Assembly (NCBI GenBank): GCA_963718065.1
Contig: CAVQYE010000019.1
Coordinates: 124,001-188,000, forward strand
Reading direction: 5' to 3'
Source of the DNA: CAVPGP01 sp963718065
GTDB taxonomy: Bacteria; Actinomycetota; Thermoleophilia; Gaiellales; Gaiellaceae
DNA: 64,000 nt
The position numbers and the translations under genes were made by a program. The notes under the pieces are model-generated. The model was not told the DNA's origin. It ran no database searches and saw only the letters and a program-made list of their open reading frames with translations. This document shows, piece by piece, positions 45,056 through 54,796 of this stretch (its first letter is position 1; each line of letters starts with the position of its first letter).

Positions 45056-46107
45056 CAGGCAGACGGTATCGCGGCGACGCCGGGCAGTTCCTTGCCTTCG
45101 AGCAGCTCCAGCGCCGCGCCGCCGCCGGTCGACGCCCAGTCGACCTTGTCGACGAGTCCCATCTCGGTGAGCGCGCGGATCGAGTCCGCGCCGCCGACGA
45201 CGGTGAACGCCTGCTCGTTCGCGGCGACGGCCTCGGCGACGGCGCGTGTGCCCTCGGCGTACCGCGGCCACTCGAAGACGCCCATCGGCCCGTTCCAGAA
45301 GAGCGTCCGCGCCTTCGCGATCTCGGCGGCGAAGAGCTCACGCGTCTTCGGCCCGACGTCGAGGCCGAGCCAGCCGTCCGGCACGTCGTCGTACGGCGTC
45401 ACGCGGAACTCGGCGTCCTCCTCGAACGCGGCCGCCGCGACGACGTCCACCGGCAGGACGACCGGAAAGCCGAGCGGGTTCTCCTCGCGCACCTGCTCGG
45501 CCATCTTGCCGCCGATCAGCACGACGTCGGCCTGGCCGCCGAGGTTCTGCAGGACGCCGAGCTTGTCGTCCACCTTGGCGCCGCCGGAGACGAGCACGAA
45601 CGGGCGCTCGACGTCGCCGAGCAGCTTGCCGAGGTGCTCCAGCTCGGCTTCGAGCAGGAGCCCGGCATAGGCGGGCAGGAGCTCGGTGACACCGACCGTC
45701 GACGAGTGCGCGCGATGGGCCGAGCCGAAGGCGTCGTCGACGAAGAGGTCGCAGCCCTCGGCGAGCTCACGGGCGAACTCCGGGTCGTTCTTCGTCTCGC
45801 CGGGGTTGAAGCGCGTGTTCTCGAGCACGGTGATCCGGTCGTCCGGCAGCAACTCGCGCAGCCGCGCCTCGACGGGCTTCATGGAGTACTTCTCGCGGTC
45901 CTCCTCGGTCTTCGGCCGGCCCAGGTGCGAGCAGATGCGAATCGCCTTGGCGTCGCGCTCGAGCAGCAGCTGGAGCGTCGGCAGCGAGGCGCGGATGCGC
46001 GTGTCGTCGGCGACCCGGCCGCCCTCGAGCGGCACGTTCAGGTCGGCGCGGACGAGCACCTTCTTGCCGGCGACGTCGGCGTCCCGGACGGAGCGGGGCT
46101 TCCTCAC
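45055..46107 (-). CDS. pgk: Phosphoglycerate kinase, compact form (350 aa)
   Basis: The GTG at 46105-46107 overlaps the glyoxalase stop by four bases. Motifs are KKVLVRADLNVPLEGGRVAD, ICSHLGRPK, FVLVSGGAKVDDKLGVLQNL, VVLIGGKMAEQ, LFWNGPMGVFEWPRYAEGT and FTVVGGADSIRALTEMG. Between GGKMAEQ and LPVDVVAA only about a dozen residues occur, where most enzymes have about thirty. This explains the short length, and the open frame is intact. It makes ATP and 3-phosphoglycerate in glycolysis. Confidence 0.93.
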   Translation of the reverse strand: MRKPRSVRDADVAGKKVLVRADLNVPLEGGRVADDTRIRASLPTLQLLLERDAKAIRICSHLGRPKTEEDREKYSMKPVEARLRELLPDDRITVLENTRFNPGETKNDPEFARELAEGCDLFVDDAFGSAHRAHSSTVGVTELLPAYAGLLLEAELEHLGKLLGDVERPFVLVSGGAKVDDKLGVLQNLGGQADVVLIGGKMAEQVREENPLGFPVVLPVDVVAAAAFEEDAEFRVTPYDDVPDGWLGLDVGPKTRELFAAEIAKARTLFWNGPMGVFEWPRYAEGTRAVAEAVAANEQAFTVVGGADSIRALTEMGLVDKVDWASTGGGAALELLEGKELPGVAAIPSA

Positions 46108-46480
46108 GTCTCCTCCATCGGGATCGACTGGAAGAGCTCGATCAGGTTGCCGCTCGGATCGCGCAGGTGCAGGACGCGGCCGCCCCAATCGGGACGATCC
46201 TCAGGCCCTGCCACGACCCGGTCGGCCAGCCGCTCGACGTAGTCGTCCACCGAGTCGACCTCGAGCACGAGCACGCGCGCCGTCCCCCGGCGGGCGCAGC
46301 TCGACCGCCGCTGCCTGGCCGTCGCGCGTGAAGATCGCGACCGCACCGTCGCCGGCGGCGAAGCTCGCGTAGGCCTCGCCTTCGGCTCCCCAGCCGGGCG
46401 TCAGAGCCGAGCTCGTCCCGGTAGAAGCGGTACGCCTCGGCCGGGTCGTCGACGAGCAGCCGGACCTGCGAGAGCTTCAC
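46104..46480 (-). CDS. Glyoxalase/VOC-fold protein inside the glycolytic run, frameshifted
   Basis: The GTG at 46478-46480 overlaps the gap stop (GTGA). Stitched across changes near 46400, 46330 and 46285, it reads VKLSQVRLLVDDPAEAYRFY, a central YASFAAGDGAVAIFTRDGQ and VLHLRDPSGNLIELFQSIPM. This is one VOC metalloenzyme domain of about 125 residues with C-terminal Glu in NLIELF. Its position between gap and pgk suggests handling of methylglyoxal or another triose by-product; this is inference. Confidence 0.75.
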
Positions 46481-47478
46481 GGCAGGAGCTTGCCGACGAG
46501 ATCGACGAGCCGGCACGAGTAGCCCCACTCGTTGTCGTACCAGCCGAAGACCTTCACGGACTGCCCGTGCGCCATCGTCAGGGGCGAGTCGAAGATGCAC
46601 GAGTGCGGGTCCTGGAGGATGTCCGTCGAGACGAGCGGGTCCTCCGAGTAGCGCAGGTACTCGGACAGCGAGCCGGCCGTCGCCGCCGCGCGGAACGCAT
46701 CGTTCACCTCGTCCTTCGACACCTCGCGGGAGACGCGCACGACGAGGTCGGTGATCGAGCCGGCCGGCACGGGTGCCCGGACTGAGACGCCGTCGACCTT
46801 GCCCGCGAGCTCCGGCAGCACGAGCCCGATCGCCTTCGCGGCGCCGGTCGAGGTCGGCATGAGGTTGATCGCCGCCGCCCGGGCGCGGCGCAGGTCGTCG
46901 TGCGGGAAGTCGAGCAGGCGCTGATCGTCCGTGTAGGCGTGGATCGTCGTCATGAAGCCGCTCTCGATCGTGAACGCGTCGTGCAGCACCTTCGCCAGCG
47001 GCGCCACGCAGTTTGTCGTGCACGAGGCGTTCGAGATCACGTGATGCGTGGCCGCGTCGTAGGCGTCGTCGTTCACGCCGAGCACGAGCGTCACGTCGGG
47101 GCCCTTGGCCGGCGCCGAGATGACGACCTTCTTCGCGCCCGCGTCGAGGTGCTTCGCGGCGCTGTCGCGATCCGTGAAGAAGCCCGTCGACTCGATCACG
47201 ACGTCGACGCCGAGGTCGCTCCACGGCAGCTGCGCCGGGTCACGCTCGGCGAGCGCCTGCACCTTCTTGCCGGCGACGGTGATCGAGCCGTCCCCCGCCT
47301 CGACGTCTTTGTCGAACGGACCGAGCGTCGAGTCGTACTTGAGCAGGTGCGCCATCGTCGGCACGTCGCCGAGGTCGTTGAACGCGACGATCTCGAAGTC
47401 CGCGCCCCGCTGTGCCGCGGCGCGGAAGAAGTTCCGGCCGATGCGGCCGAATCCGTTGATGCCAACCCGTGTCGCCAC
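46477..47478 (-). CDS. gap: Glyceraldehyde-3-phosphate dehydrogenase
   Basis: The GTG at 47476-47478 follows GGGAGGCAC; an upstream in-frame ATG has no ribosome site. Motifs are TRVGINGFGRIGRNFFRAA (NAD loop), VISAPAKGPDVTLVLGVN, SNASCTTNCVAPLAKVLHD (active-site Cys), TTIHAYTDDQRLLDFPH (His) and YDNEWGYSCRLVDLV. 333 residues. First gene of the run gap-VOC-pgk-tpiA-gpmI, all with 1-4 base or short overlaps. Confidence 0.96.
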   Translation of the reverse strand: MATRVGINGFGRIGRNFFRAAAQRGADFEIVAFNDLGDVPTMAHLLKYDSTLGPFDKDVEAGDGSITVAGKKVQALAERDPAQLPWSDLGVDVVIESTGFFTDRDSAAKHLDAGAKKVVISAPAKGPDVTLVLGVNDDAYDAATHHVISNASCTTNCVAPLAKVLHDAFTIESGFMTTIHAYTDDQRLLDFPHDDLRRARAAAINLMPTSTGAAKAIGLVLPELAGKVDGVSVRAPVPAGSITDLVVRVSREVSKDEVNDAFRAAATAGSLSEYLRYSEDPLVSTDILQDPHSCIFDSPLTMAHGQSVKVFGWYDNEWGYSCRLVDLVGKLLP

Positions 47479-47527
47479 TGTGCCTCCCAGTCGATTTCCG
47501 TGCACGGAATACCGCCGGGGAGACTAA

Positions 47528-49061
47528 CTATGCGGTCGCGCCGACGCCCCCGTAGATACCACCGAGCTTCTCGCGGAGATACCGCAGGTACGGCTCCGGG
47601 TCGAGTCCGCCGCCGACGACGCGCTCCAGCAGCTCCTTCGGGCCGTACTTGCGCCCGTGCTGTGTAGATGTGCTCGCGTCAGCCAGTCGCGCAGCTGCGT
47701 GAAGTCGCCCTGCTCGAAGTGGTCGTACAGGTCGGGGATGTCGCTCCATGACCTTCTCCCAGATCTGCGCCGATGCGACGTTGCCGAGCGCGTAGGTCGG
47801 GAAGTAGCCGATCGCCCCGCTCGCCCAGTGGACGTCCTGCAGCACGCCGAGCCGGTCGTTCGGGCACCTCGAGCCCGAGGTACTCCTGCATCCGGGCGTT
47901 CCAGGCCTCCGAGAGCTCCTCCAGCTTGACCCGGCCGCTGAGGATGTCCTGCTCGAGCTCGAAGCGCAGGATGATGTGCAGGTTGTACGTCGCCTCGTCC
48001 GCCTCGACGCGGATCAGCGACGGCTCGCACGGTGTTGACGAGCCGGTACCACTCGTCGACGTCGATGCCGCGACGAGCGTGTCCGGGAAGGTCGCCTGGA
48101 GGCGCGGGAAGAAGTGGCGCCAGAACGGGCAGCGAGCGGCCGACGAGGTTCTCCCAGGTGCGGCTCTGCGACTCGTGGATCCCGAGCGAGGTGCCGCGTG
48201 CCGAGCGGCGTCCGCTCGAGGTCGAGCGAGATGCCCGCGCTCGTAGAGCCCGTGGCCGGTCTCGTGCATCGTCGCGAGGAGCCCGTCGAGGCTGTCGTCG
48301 AAGTAGCGCGTCGTGATCCGGATGTCCTGGATCGAGCCGTTCGAGGCGAACGGGTGCACCGTCGGATCGAGCCGCCACGAGTCCTCGTCGTAGCCGAACG
48401 TCGTGATCACCTCGAGCTCGAACTGCTTCTGCCCGTCGAGCGGGAATGTCTTGCCTTCCAACGGGTTGCCGAGCTCGGCCGAGCGCTCGGCGAGCTCCGA
48501 GACGAGCTTCACCTGCTCCGTCCTTCGACGCGCTCGAAGACGGACGTCACCTCGGCGGTCGTCATGCCCGCGCTCGAAGTCGTCGAGCAGGACGTCGTAC
48601 GGCTCGTCGACGACGTCGAAGCAGTCGATGTAGCGGTGTCGCAGCTCCACGTTCCGCTTCAGGTGGGGCAGGAAAGCGTCGAAGTCGTCGTTCTGGCGCG
48701 CCTCGGCCCAGGCCGGGATCGCGAGCGACGACGCGCGGGTCATCTCGGCGCGCAGGTCGGACGGGATCCGCCGCGCCTTCTCCCAGTCCTGGCGGGTGAC
48801 GCGGATCAGGCTCGCCTCGAGCGAGTCGTACGGCTGCGTCGCCTCGAAGCCCTTCGAGCTCGTCGAGCAGGCGCCCGATCTCGGCGGACGTGAACTTCTC
48901 GTGCGCGATCCGGCCGAGCGTCGCGAGCTGCTCGGCGCGCGCGGCCCCGCCGCGCGCGGCATCTTCGTCTGCTGGTCCCAGGACAGGATGCTGGCGGCCT
49001 TGCCGAGGTCGTAGATCTCCGCGAGGCGCTCTTTCAACTGGTCATAAGCGGCGTTAGTCAT
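47528..49061 (-). CDS. M32 carboxypeptidase (Taq-type), heavily frameshifted
   Basis: ATG 49059-49061 begins MTNAAYDQLKERLAEIYDLG. Legible blocks include ILSWDQQTKMPR, VTRQDWEKARRIPSDLRAEM, FDAFLPHLKRNVELRHRYID, LEVITTFGYDEDSWRLDPTV, HPFASNGSIQDIRITTRY, DGLLATMHETGHGLYERG (HExxH in the form HETGH) and YLRYLREKLGGIYG. At least eight frame changes separate them. The corrected length of about 510 residues fits M32. It removes C-terminal amino acids in the cytoplasm. Located between whiA and gap on the same strand. Confidence 0.85.
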
Positions 49062-49153
49062 AGCGAGGACGATATCGCGTGGACGTTTGTCACGGGAATG
49101 CCCCTTTCAGACAATGCTTCGACTTTCCCGGCGCGCAGGCGGTATGTGGCGGG

Positions 49154-49190
49154 CCGGAGGCGAAGCTCCGAGGACGACCTCCGCCTCCGG
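49154..49190. repeat. 9-bp inverted repeat between M32 and whiA
   Basis: CCGGAGGCG (49154-49162) and CGCCTCCGG (49182-49190) lie in the 238-base gap between whiA and the M32 gene. The gap has no gene. The hairpin may end the whiA transcript. Confidence 0.45.
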
Positions 49191-49299
49191 TTGCACGGCG
49201 CTCCGGACCGTTGGCGATGGACGGGGTCTGAATCCGTCACCGGACGAGCGCAGACCCGCCCCGCCGAGTATGACCACCCTCGCCTGTTGCCCAGCCAGA

Positions 49300-50253
49300 C
49301 TAATTGCAACAGGAAAACCGGGTGCTCGAGCTCAGCTCCGAGCCAGACGATCCGCTGCAGCCTGCGCTGGACGGCCGACTTCGTAGCCGGCGGGCGCGCC
49401 TTCGCGTGCGAGCTCGCGAGCGACGCGCGACGGGTGGCGGACGCGCAGCTCGGCCACCTCGCGCACCGGCTCCGGCAACGCCGTCGAGCTCGAGCGCGCG
49501 GATCGCCCGCAGCTGCCGCTGCGGCCGCCCTGCTCGTGCGGACGAGATTCGCGTGGTCGGCGTTCGCGAGCCGGTTGGCGCTCGGCGCGCGTCGCACCGA
49601 CGACCGACGCGCTCGTCGAAGGCGAGCGCAGCGTCGCTCGCACCCGCGAGCGCCAGCGCGTCCGCGATCGTCTCGGTCGCCTTCGCGTAGGCGGCGGCGT
49701 ACGACCGCGCTCGAGCACCTTCAGGTCGAACCCTCGTCCGCGACCGTCTCGAAGCGCAGGAACTCGCGCGCCCGTCGAGGCCGGTCGTGCGCGATCTCGA
49801 GGTGCGGCGAGCGCGGCCCGAGAGCGACCCGCCCCCGAGGATCGCGCCGCGCAGGTAGGCGCCGCGGCAGCACGCCGCGCCGACGACCCGCCGCGGCGGC
49901 CGCTCGAGCGGAGCGCGCCGTCGGCGAGCAGGACCCCGGCCGCAGCTCAGCACCGGCGTCGCGCCCGTCGACGTGCAGCTGGTAGCGAGTCTCCTGCTCG
50001 AACGCGTGCCGCCGGTAGGTGCGGATCTCGGACTCGACGTCGAACGACGCAGGAGCGTGAACGCGCGTCGCGCGACCGCCGAGACTCGAGAGGTCGAGGT
50101 CGACCGCGACGCGGCCGCCGCCGTGCAGGTGCAAGCTGCCCGGCGGAGTGGAAGAGCGCCGAGAGCTCGGCGAGCCGGGCAGCACGTCGCGGGGATCGCG
50201 GCGAGCGATCGACCGTCGAGCTCGTTCCTCAGGTCGCTGCAGGGAGCAGTGAC
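49300..50253 (-). CDS. whiA: WhiA-like sporulation/division regulator, heavily frameshifted
   Basis: Pieces in three frames give the WhiA order. The N-terminal LAGLIDADG-like domain has AGSLHLHGGGRVAVDLDLSS, GRATRVHALLRRFDVES, TYRRHAFEQETRYQLHVDG and CCRGAYLRGAILGGGSLSG. The DNA-binding C-terminus has NRLANADHANLVRTSRAAA, REVAELRVRHPS and PPATKSAVQRRLQRIVWL. The start near 50253 is approximate. WhiA controls division genes in actinobacteria and is often followed by gap-pgk-tpiA, as here, and preceded by uvrC-rapZ-yvcK. Neither rapZ nor yvcK is present. Confidence 0.8.
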   Translation of the reverse strand, partial: VTAPCSDLRNELDGRSLAAIPATCCPARRALGALPLRRAACTCTAAAASRSTSTSRVSAVARRAFTLLRRSTSSPRSAPTGGTRSSRRLATSCTSTGATPVLSCGRGPARRRRAPLERPPRRVVGAACCRGAYLRGAILGGGSLSGRARRTSRSRTTGLDGRASSCASRRSRTRVRPEGARARSYAAAYAKATETIADALALAGASDAALAFDERVGRRCDARRAPTGSRTPTTRISSARAGRPQRQLRAIRALELDGVAGAGARGGRAARPPPVARRSRARTRRRARRLRSRPSSAGCSGSSGSELSSSTRFSCCN

Positions 50254-50699
50254 AGCCCTTGGGCGAGCGCCGAGCAGCCGTCGCTTGTAGTCGACGCCAG
50301 CTCGCCGAAGCCGCCGAGCCCGCTCACCGAGACGACGCGGTGCACCGGCAGGAACGGCGCGAGCTCGCAGCGCGCGCAGAACGTGCCGGCGGCGCGGGCC
50401 GCCCGCGCGCGGCCCGCCAGCAGCGACAGCTCGCCGTAGGTGACGACCTCGCCGCGCGGAATCGCGCGCAGTCGCCTCGCCAGCGCCGGTCGAACTCGGT
50501 TTCGTCGATCGCAGCGGCACGTCGGCGAACGGCGTCGTCCTCGCCGGCGAAGAACCGCGCCAGGCGCTTGCCGAGCGGATGCTCGTTCACCACCGGCTTG
50601 CCCGGGCGGGGCAGTCCCGCGGCGACGACGACGTCGTCCTCGAGCCACGAGCTCCCCCACGCCCCACTCGCCCGCGTCGTAGGCGACGAACCTGGCCAC
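50229..50699 (-). CDS. MGMT/alkyltransferase-like protein with Val in place of the active Cys, frameshifted
   Basis: The GTG at 50697-50699 starts VARFVAYDAGEWGVGELWL. The C-terminal DNA-binding domain reads RAIPRGEVVTYGELSLLAGR, ARAAGTFCARCELAPFLPVH and HRVVSVSGLGGFGEL. The family normally has PCHRV; here it is PVHRV, coded CCG-GTG-CAC, so the alkyl-accepting Cys is absent. This is the hallmark of alkyltransferase-like proteins, which flag lesions for excision repair. uvrC lies 4 kb away. Frame changes occur near 50640, 50510 and 50295. Confidence 0.65.
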   Translation of the reverse strand: MARFVAYDAGEWGVGELVARGRRRRRRGTAPPGQAGGERASARQAPGAVLRRRGRRRSPTCRCDRRNRVRPALARRLRAIPRGEVVTYGELSLLAGRARAARAAGTFCARCELAPFLPVHRVVSVSGLGGFGELASTTSDGCSALAQGLSLLPAAT

Positions 50700-50720
50700 G
50701 ACGCCGACTGTAGCGCTCTG

Positions 50721-50888
50721 AGGAGGGGTCGACGAAGCGAGATCCTGTGCCGTCGGAACGCGCTGCTCGCCCCGATTCGGCGTCCTCGGTCGCGCCCGTA
50801 GAACCTCCGGCTACGAACGCTCCCTGCGTCCTTGACTCGGAACGACCATCGCGCCCCGACGACGAGGCACGCTCCGTCAACCCCTCCT
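50721..50888 (-). ncRNA. Candidate structured leader RNA, copy B (upstream of MGMT-like gene)
   Basis: Read on the minus strand, AGGAGGGGTTGAC (50888-50876) pairs over 13 bp with GTCGACCCCTCCT (50733-50721). It is followed at once by a 9-bp stem (GGAGCGTGC, 50875-50867, with GCGCGTTCC, 50763-50755), extended by CTCGTC/GGCGAG. An inner hairpin CGTAG/CTACG lies in 50817-50793. Blocks 50818-50871 (54 bases) and 50744-50792 match copy A almost exactly. The element ends 22 bases before the MGMT-like GTG. Confidence 0.6.
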
Positions 50889-50900
50889 AGACTCTCCCGC

Positions 50901-52554
<1,654 letters not shown>

Positions 52555-52562
52555 CCCGAGCG

Positions 52563-53250
52563 CTACTTGACGCGGAACGTCCAGGCGCGGGCGGTTGCCG
52601 AGCCGCCGGCCTCTGCGAACGCGACGACGCTGTGCCAGCCCGGCTTCAGCTTCGGCGTCGCGCCGAACGCGGTGAACTTCGTTCGTGGTGCCACGCGGAT
52701 CGGCCGCCAGCGCCTTGCCGTCGAGCCAGAGGCCGGCCTGGACGATGCGCGTCGGCGCCGAGAACTGGGCGGCGACCTGCGTGATCGAGGGTTGCGTCGA
52801 GCCCTCGTCCGGCCCGAGCGGCGAGATCTCCACGGGCGAGACGATCGAGGCCTTGTAGCCGCTGCCGACCCGCTTCAATGCGACGGCATACGCGGCGTAC
52901 GGCTCTTTCATCCCCTCGGCCGTGCGCGGACCGGCGATCGCGGCAACGGCGAAGCGCGGATCGACCTTGACGGAGACGATGACCGGCGTCTGCACCGGGA
53001 ACGAGCCCACCCCTTCGACGATCTCGCCTGCGAGCGAGGCCGGACTGCTTGGGACGAGTAGCGCCCGGACCTTCGCCTCGTCGCCGGCGTTCGCCGCCGC
53101 CACCAGCGCCTTCAGCGTCACGGCCGGGCTCGGCCCGGCGGCGGCTGCAGTCGTCGCCGGCTCCGCGTTCGAGCCGTCGCTCCCGCAGCCGGCAAGCGCC
53201 AGCGCCACTCCGAGCGACGCGGCAAGCAACAGCGAGCTGAGCTTCTTCAG
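52563..53250 (-). CDS. Lipoprotein, function unknown (one frameshift)
   Basis: The start is probably the CTG at 53248-53250 (overlapping the upstream TGA as CTGA) or the TTG at 53227-53229. The signal reads LLLAASLGVALALAGCGSDG with lipobox LAGC. The mature part (about 195 residues) contains TLKALVAAANAGDEAKVRAL, a nuclear-transport-factor-like opening, and an Ig-like end (PGWHSVVAFAEAGGSATARA). A one-base change near 52690 is needed to reach TFRVK and TAG 52563-52565. Confidence 0.65.
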
Positions 53251-53505
53251 CTTTCAGTCCTCCCGAGGAACGACAGCACCGTTTCCGCGAGCGGCTCCAC
53301 GCGCTCGCGCACGAGACTGTAGAGGACGTAGTAGCCGTCCCGTCGTGTCTCGAGGACGCCTGCCTCGGCCAGCAGGCGCAGGTGCTTCGAGAGTCCGGCC
53401 TCGGAGATGCCGACGAGCGGGGCCAGCTCCTGCGTCGACCGCGGCCGCTCCGCGATCAGGCGCAGGGCGCGCAACCGGGTGTCGTCGGCGAGCGGTCCTG
53501 CGCGT
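53247..53505 (-). CDS. ArsR-family helix-turn-helix regulator, N-terminus unclear
   Basis: The readable part is LRALRLIAERPRSTQELAPL, VGISEAGLSKHLRLLAEAGV and LETRRDGYYVLYSLVRERVE, a winged helix ending AETVLSFLGRTES. A frame change near 53500 extends it to ADDTR. No metal-binding Cys pair is visible. The gene just downstream is a lipoprotein with overlapping start, so the regulator may control it or its own operon. A start codon could not be fixed. Confidence 0.65.
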
Positions 53506-53559
53506 CAGCGCCTGAGCCGGAGGGCGACGAGCGCAGCGCGAAGCCATCGCAGCGAGGGT

Positions 53560-54010
53560 AGCTCCGGGTCGCGGCGGGTGGAGCGCGCCGCCGCGACCCC
53601 GGACGCGGCGGCCACGCCGCCGGCGAGGGCGGCTCGCGGCCGGCCGCAGGCGGGCGGCGGCCGTCGCCTCGACCTCGGCCAGCGTCGAGACCCTGTCGGC
53701 GCGGACGCGGACGACGAAGCGGTCGCCGACCTTCAGCTGGGAGCGGCGAGATCACCGTCGGCACCTTGCCCTGCCAGAGTAGCACGATCGTGTCGGCGTC
53801 GAACGGGAAGCGTCTGCGAGGCCGGCCATGGCCGATCAGCAGGCGCAGTGCATCAGTTCCGCCGGCGACGTCCATCGTCACCGGGTCGCACCAACCGCGG
53901 TCAGCGTCTCGGACGAGGAAGAGCGGCTTGCCCGGGCGCCGCGGCTCGGTGATGCGGTCGCCGACGATCGCGGGCGGCGTCGCCTCGATGATCGGCCAGC
54001 GATGCGTCGG
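53560..54010 (-). other. Coding-like stretch of unknown family, broken
   Basis: Minus-strand frames give protein-like runs such as RWPIIEATPPAIVGDRITEP, RPGKPLFLVRDADRGWCDPV and FPFDADTIVLLWQGKVPTVI, then KVGDRFVVRVRADRVSTLAE in another frame. They do not resemble the second half of the MFS protein expected here. They may belong to the long N-terminal domain of the ArsR-type regulator or to a separate gene. No clear start or stop was found. Confidence 0.3.
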
Positions 54011-54796
54011 GGCGCCCGAACGTTGACGCGAACCCAGTCGCCGGCGTGTCACCGGGTCCGAGGCGAGCCGACGGTCGGCGACGACGCAGAGCAGGACGGC
54101 GAGCCTGGGCTCGCGCCGGAGGAGGGCGACGCTGTCGCGGATCCGCGCCGTTCCCCGCTCCGCGAGTCGCTGCGGGCGCGGGTGGACGGCAACGACGAGT
54201 CCGACCACGAACAGGAGATACGAGAACGCGTTCAGCAGCGAACGCAACGGGAATGCCGAGCGTCGCGACGACGAGCGCCGGCGAGCGCCGGGCCGAGCGC
54301 TCTGGCCAGGTTGTACGTCATCGAGTTGAGCGCGATCGCCGCCGTCAGATCGCGCTCGGCGACGAGCGACGGGACGAGCGCCTGCTGAGCCGGCACGGTG
54401 CAGGCGCTGACCACGCCGAGCGCAAGGCCGAACGCACATCACGACCGCGGCCGGCGCGAGATCGGCCCAGGCGAGCGCCGCAAGCGTCGCGGCGAGCGCG
54501 GCCGCCACGGCCTGCGCCGACGACGAGCAGCTTCTTCCGGTCGAAGCGGTCGGCGATGCTCCTGTCCACGGCGCCAGGAAGAGCACCGGCGCGAACTGCG
54601 CGAAGTTGAGCACGCCGAGCAGAAATGCCGAATGCGTCTGCCGGTAGACGAGGAGCGCCGCGGCGAGGTTCTGGAACCAGGTCCCGGTCGCCGAGATCGC
54701 GTTGCCCGCGAAGTAAGGCCCGAAGTTCCGGCTGGTGCCGACCCGGAGCGCAGTCCGCGGCCCGCCCGCGACCGCTTCCTGCGCCGTCTCGTTCAG
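54011..54796 (-). CDS. MFS exporter (EntS-like), truncated and frameshifted
   Basis: The frame begins at about 54796 with a CTG overlapping the uvrC stop, then RNFGPYFAGNAISATGTWFQ and AAALLVYRQTHSAFLLGVLN, the usual first helices of enterobactin-exporter-like MFS proteins. Further blocks are DRKKLLVVGA, VPAQQALVPSLVAERDLTAA, NAFSYLLFVVGLVV and TARIRDSVALLRREPRLAVL. Only about seven helices are recovered before the similarity ends near TFGRPDAS (about 54010). The last five helices are missing, so it is a fragment or the sequence is faulty. Confidence 0.65.

Noticed and set aside
43076..45670. Plus-strand open frame of about 860 codons opposite gpmI/tpiA/pgk
   Set aside because: Antisense of three certain glycolytic genes.
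50721..50888. Reading the repeated element as a MITE or transposon remnant
   Set aside because: No target-site duplication seen, only two copies, both gene-oriented just upstream of starts, and wobble pairs favour one strand; not fully excluded.
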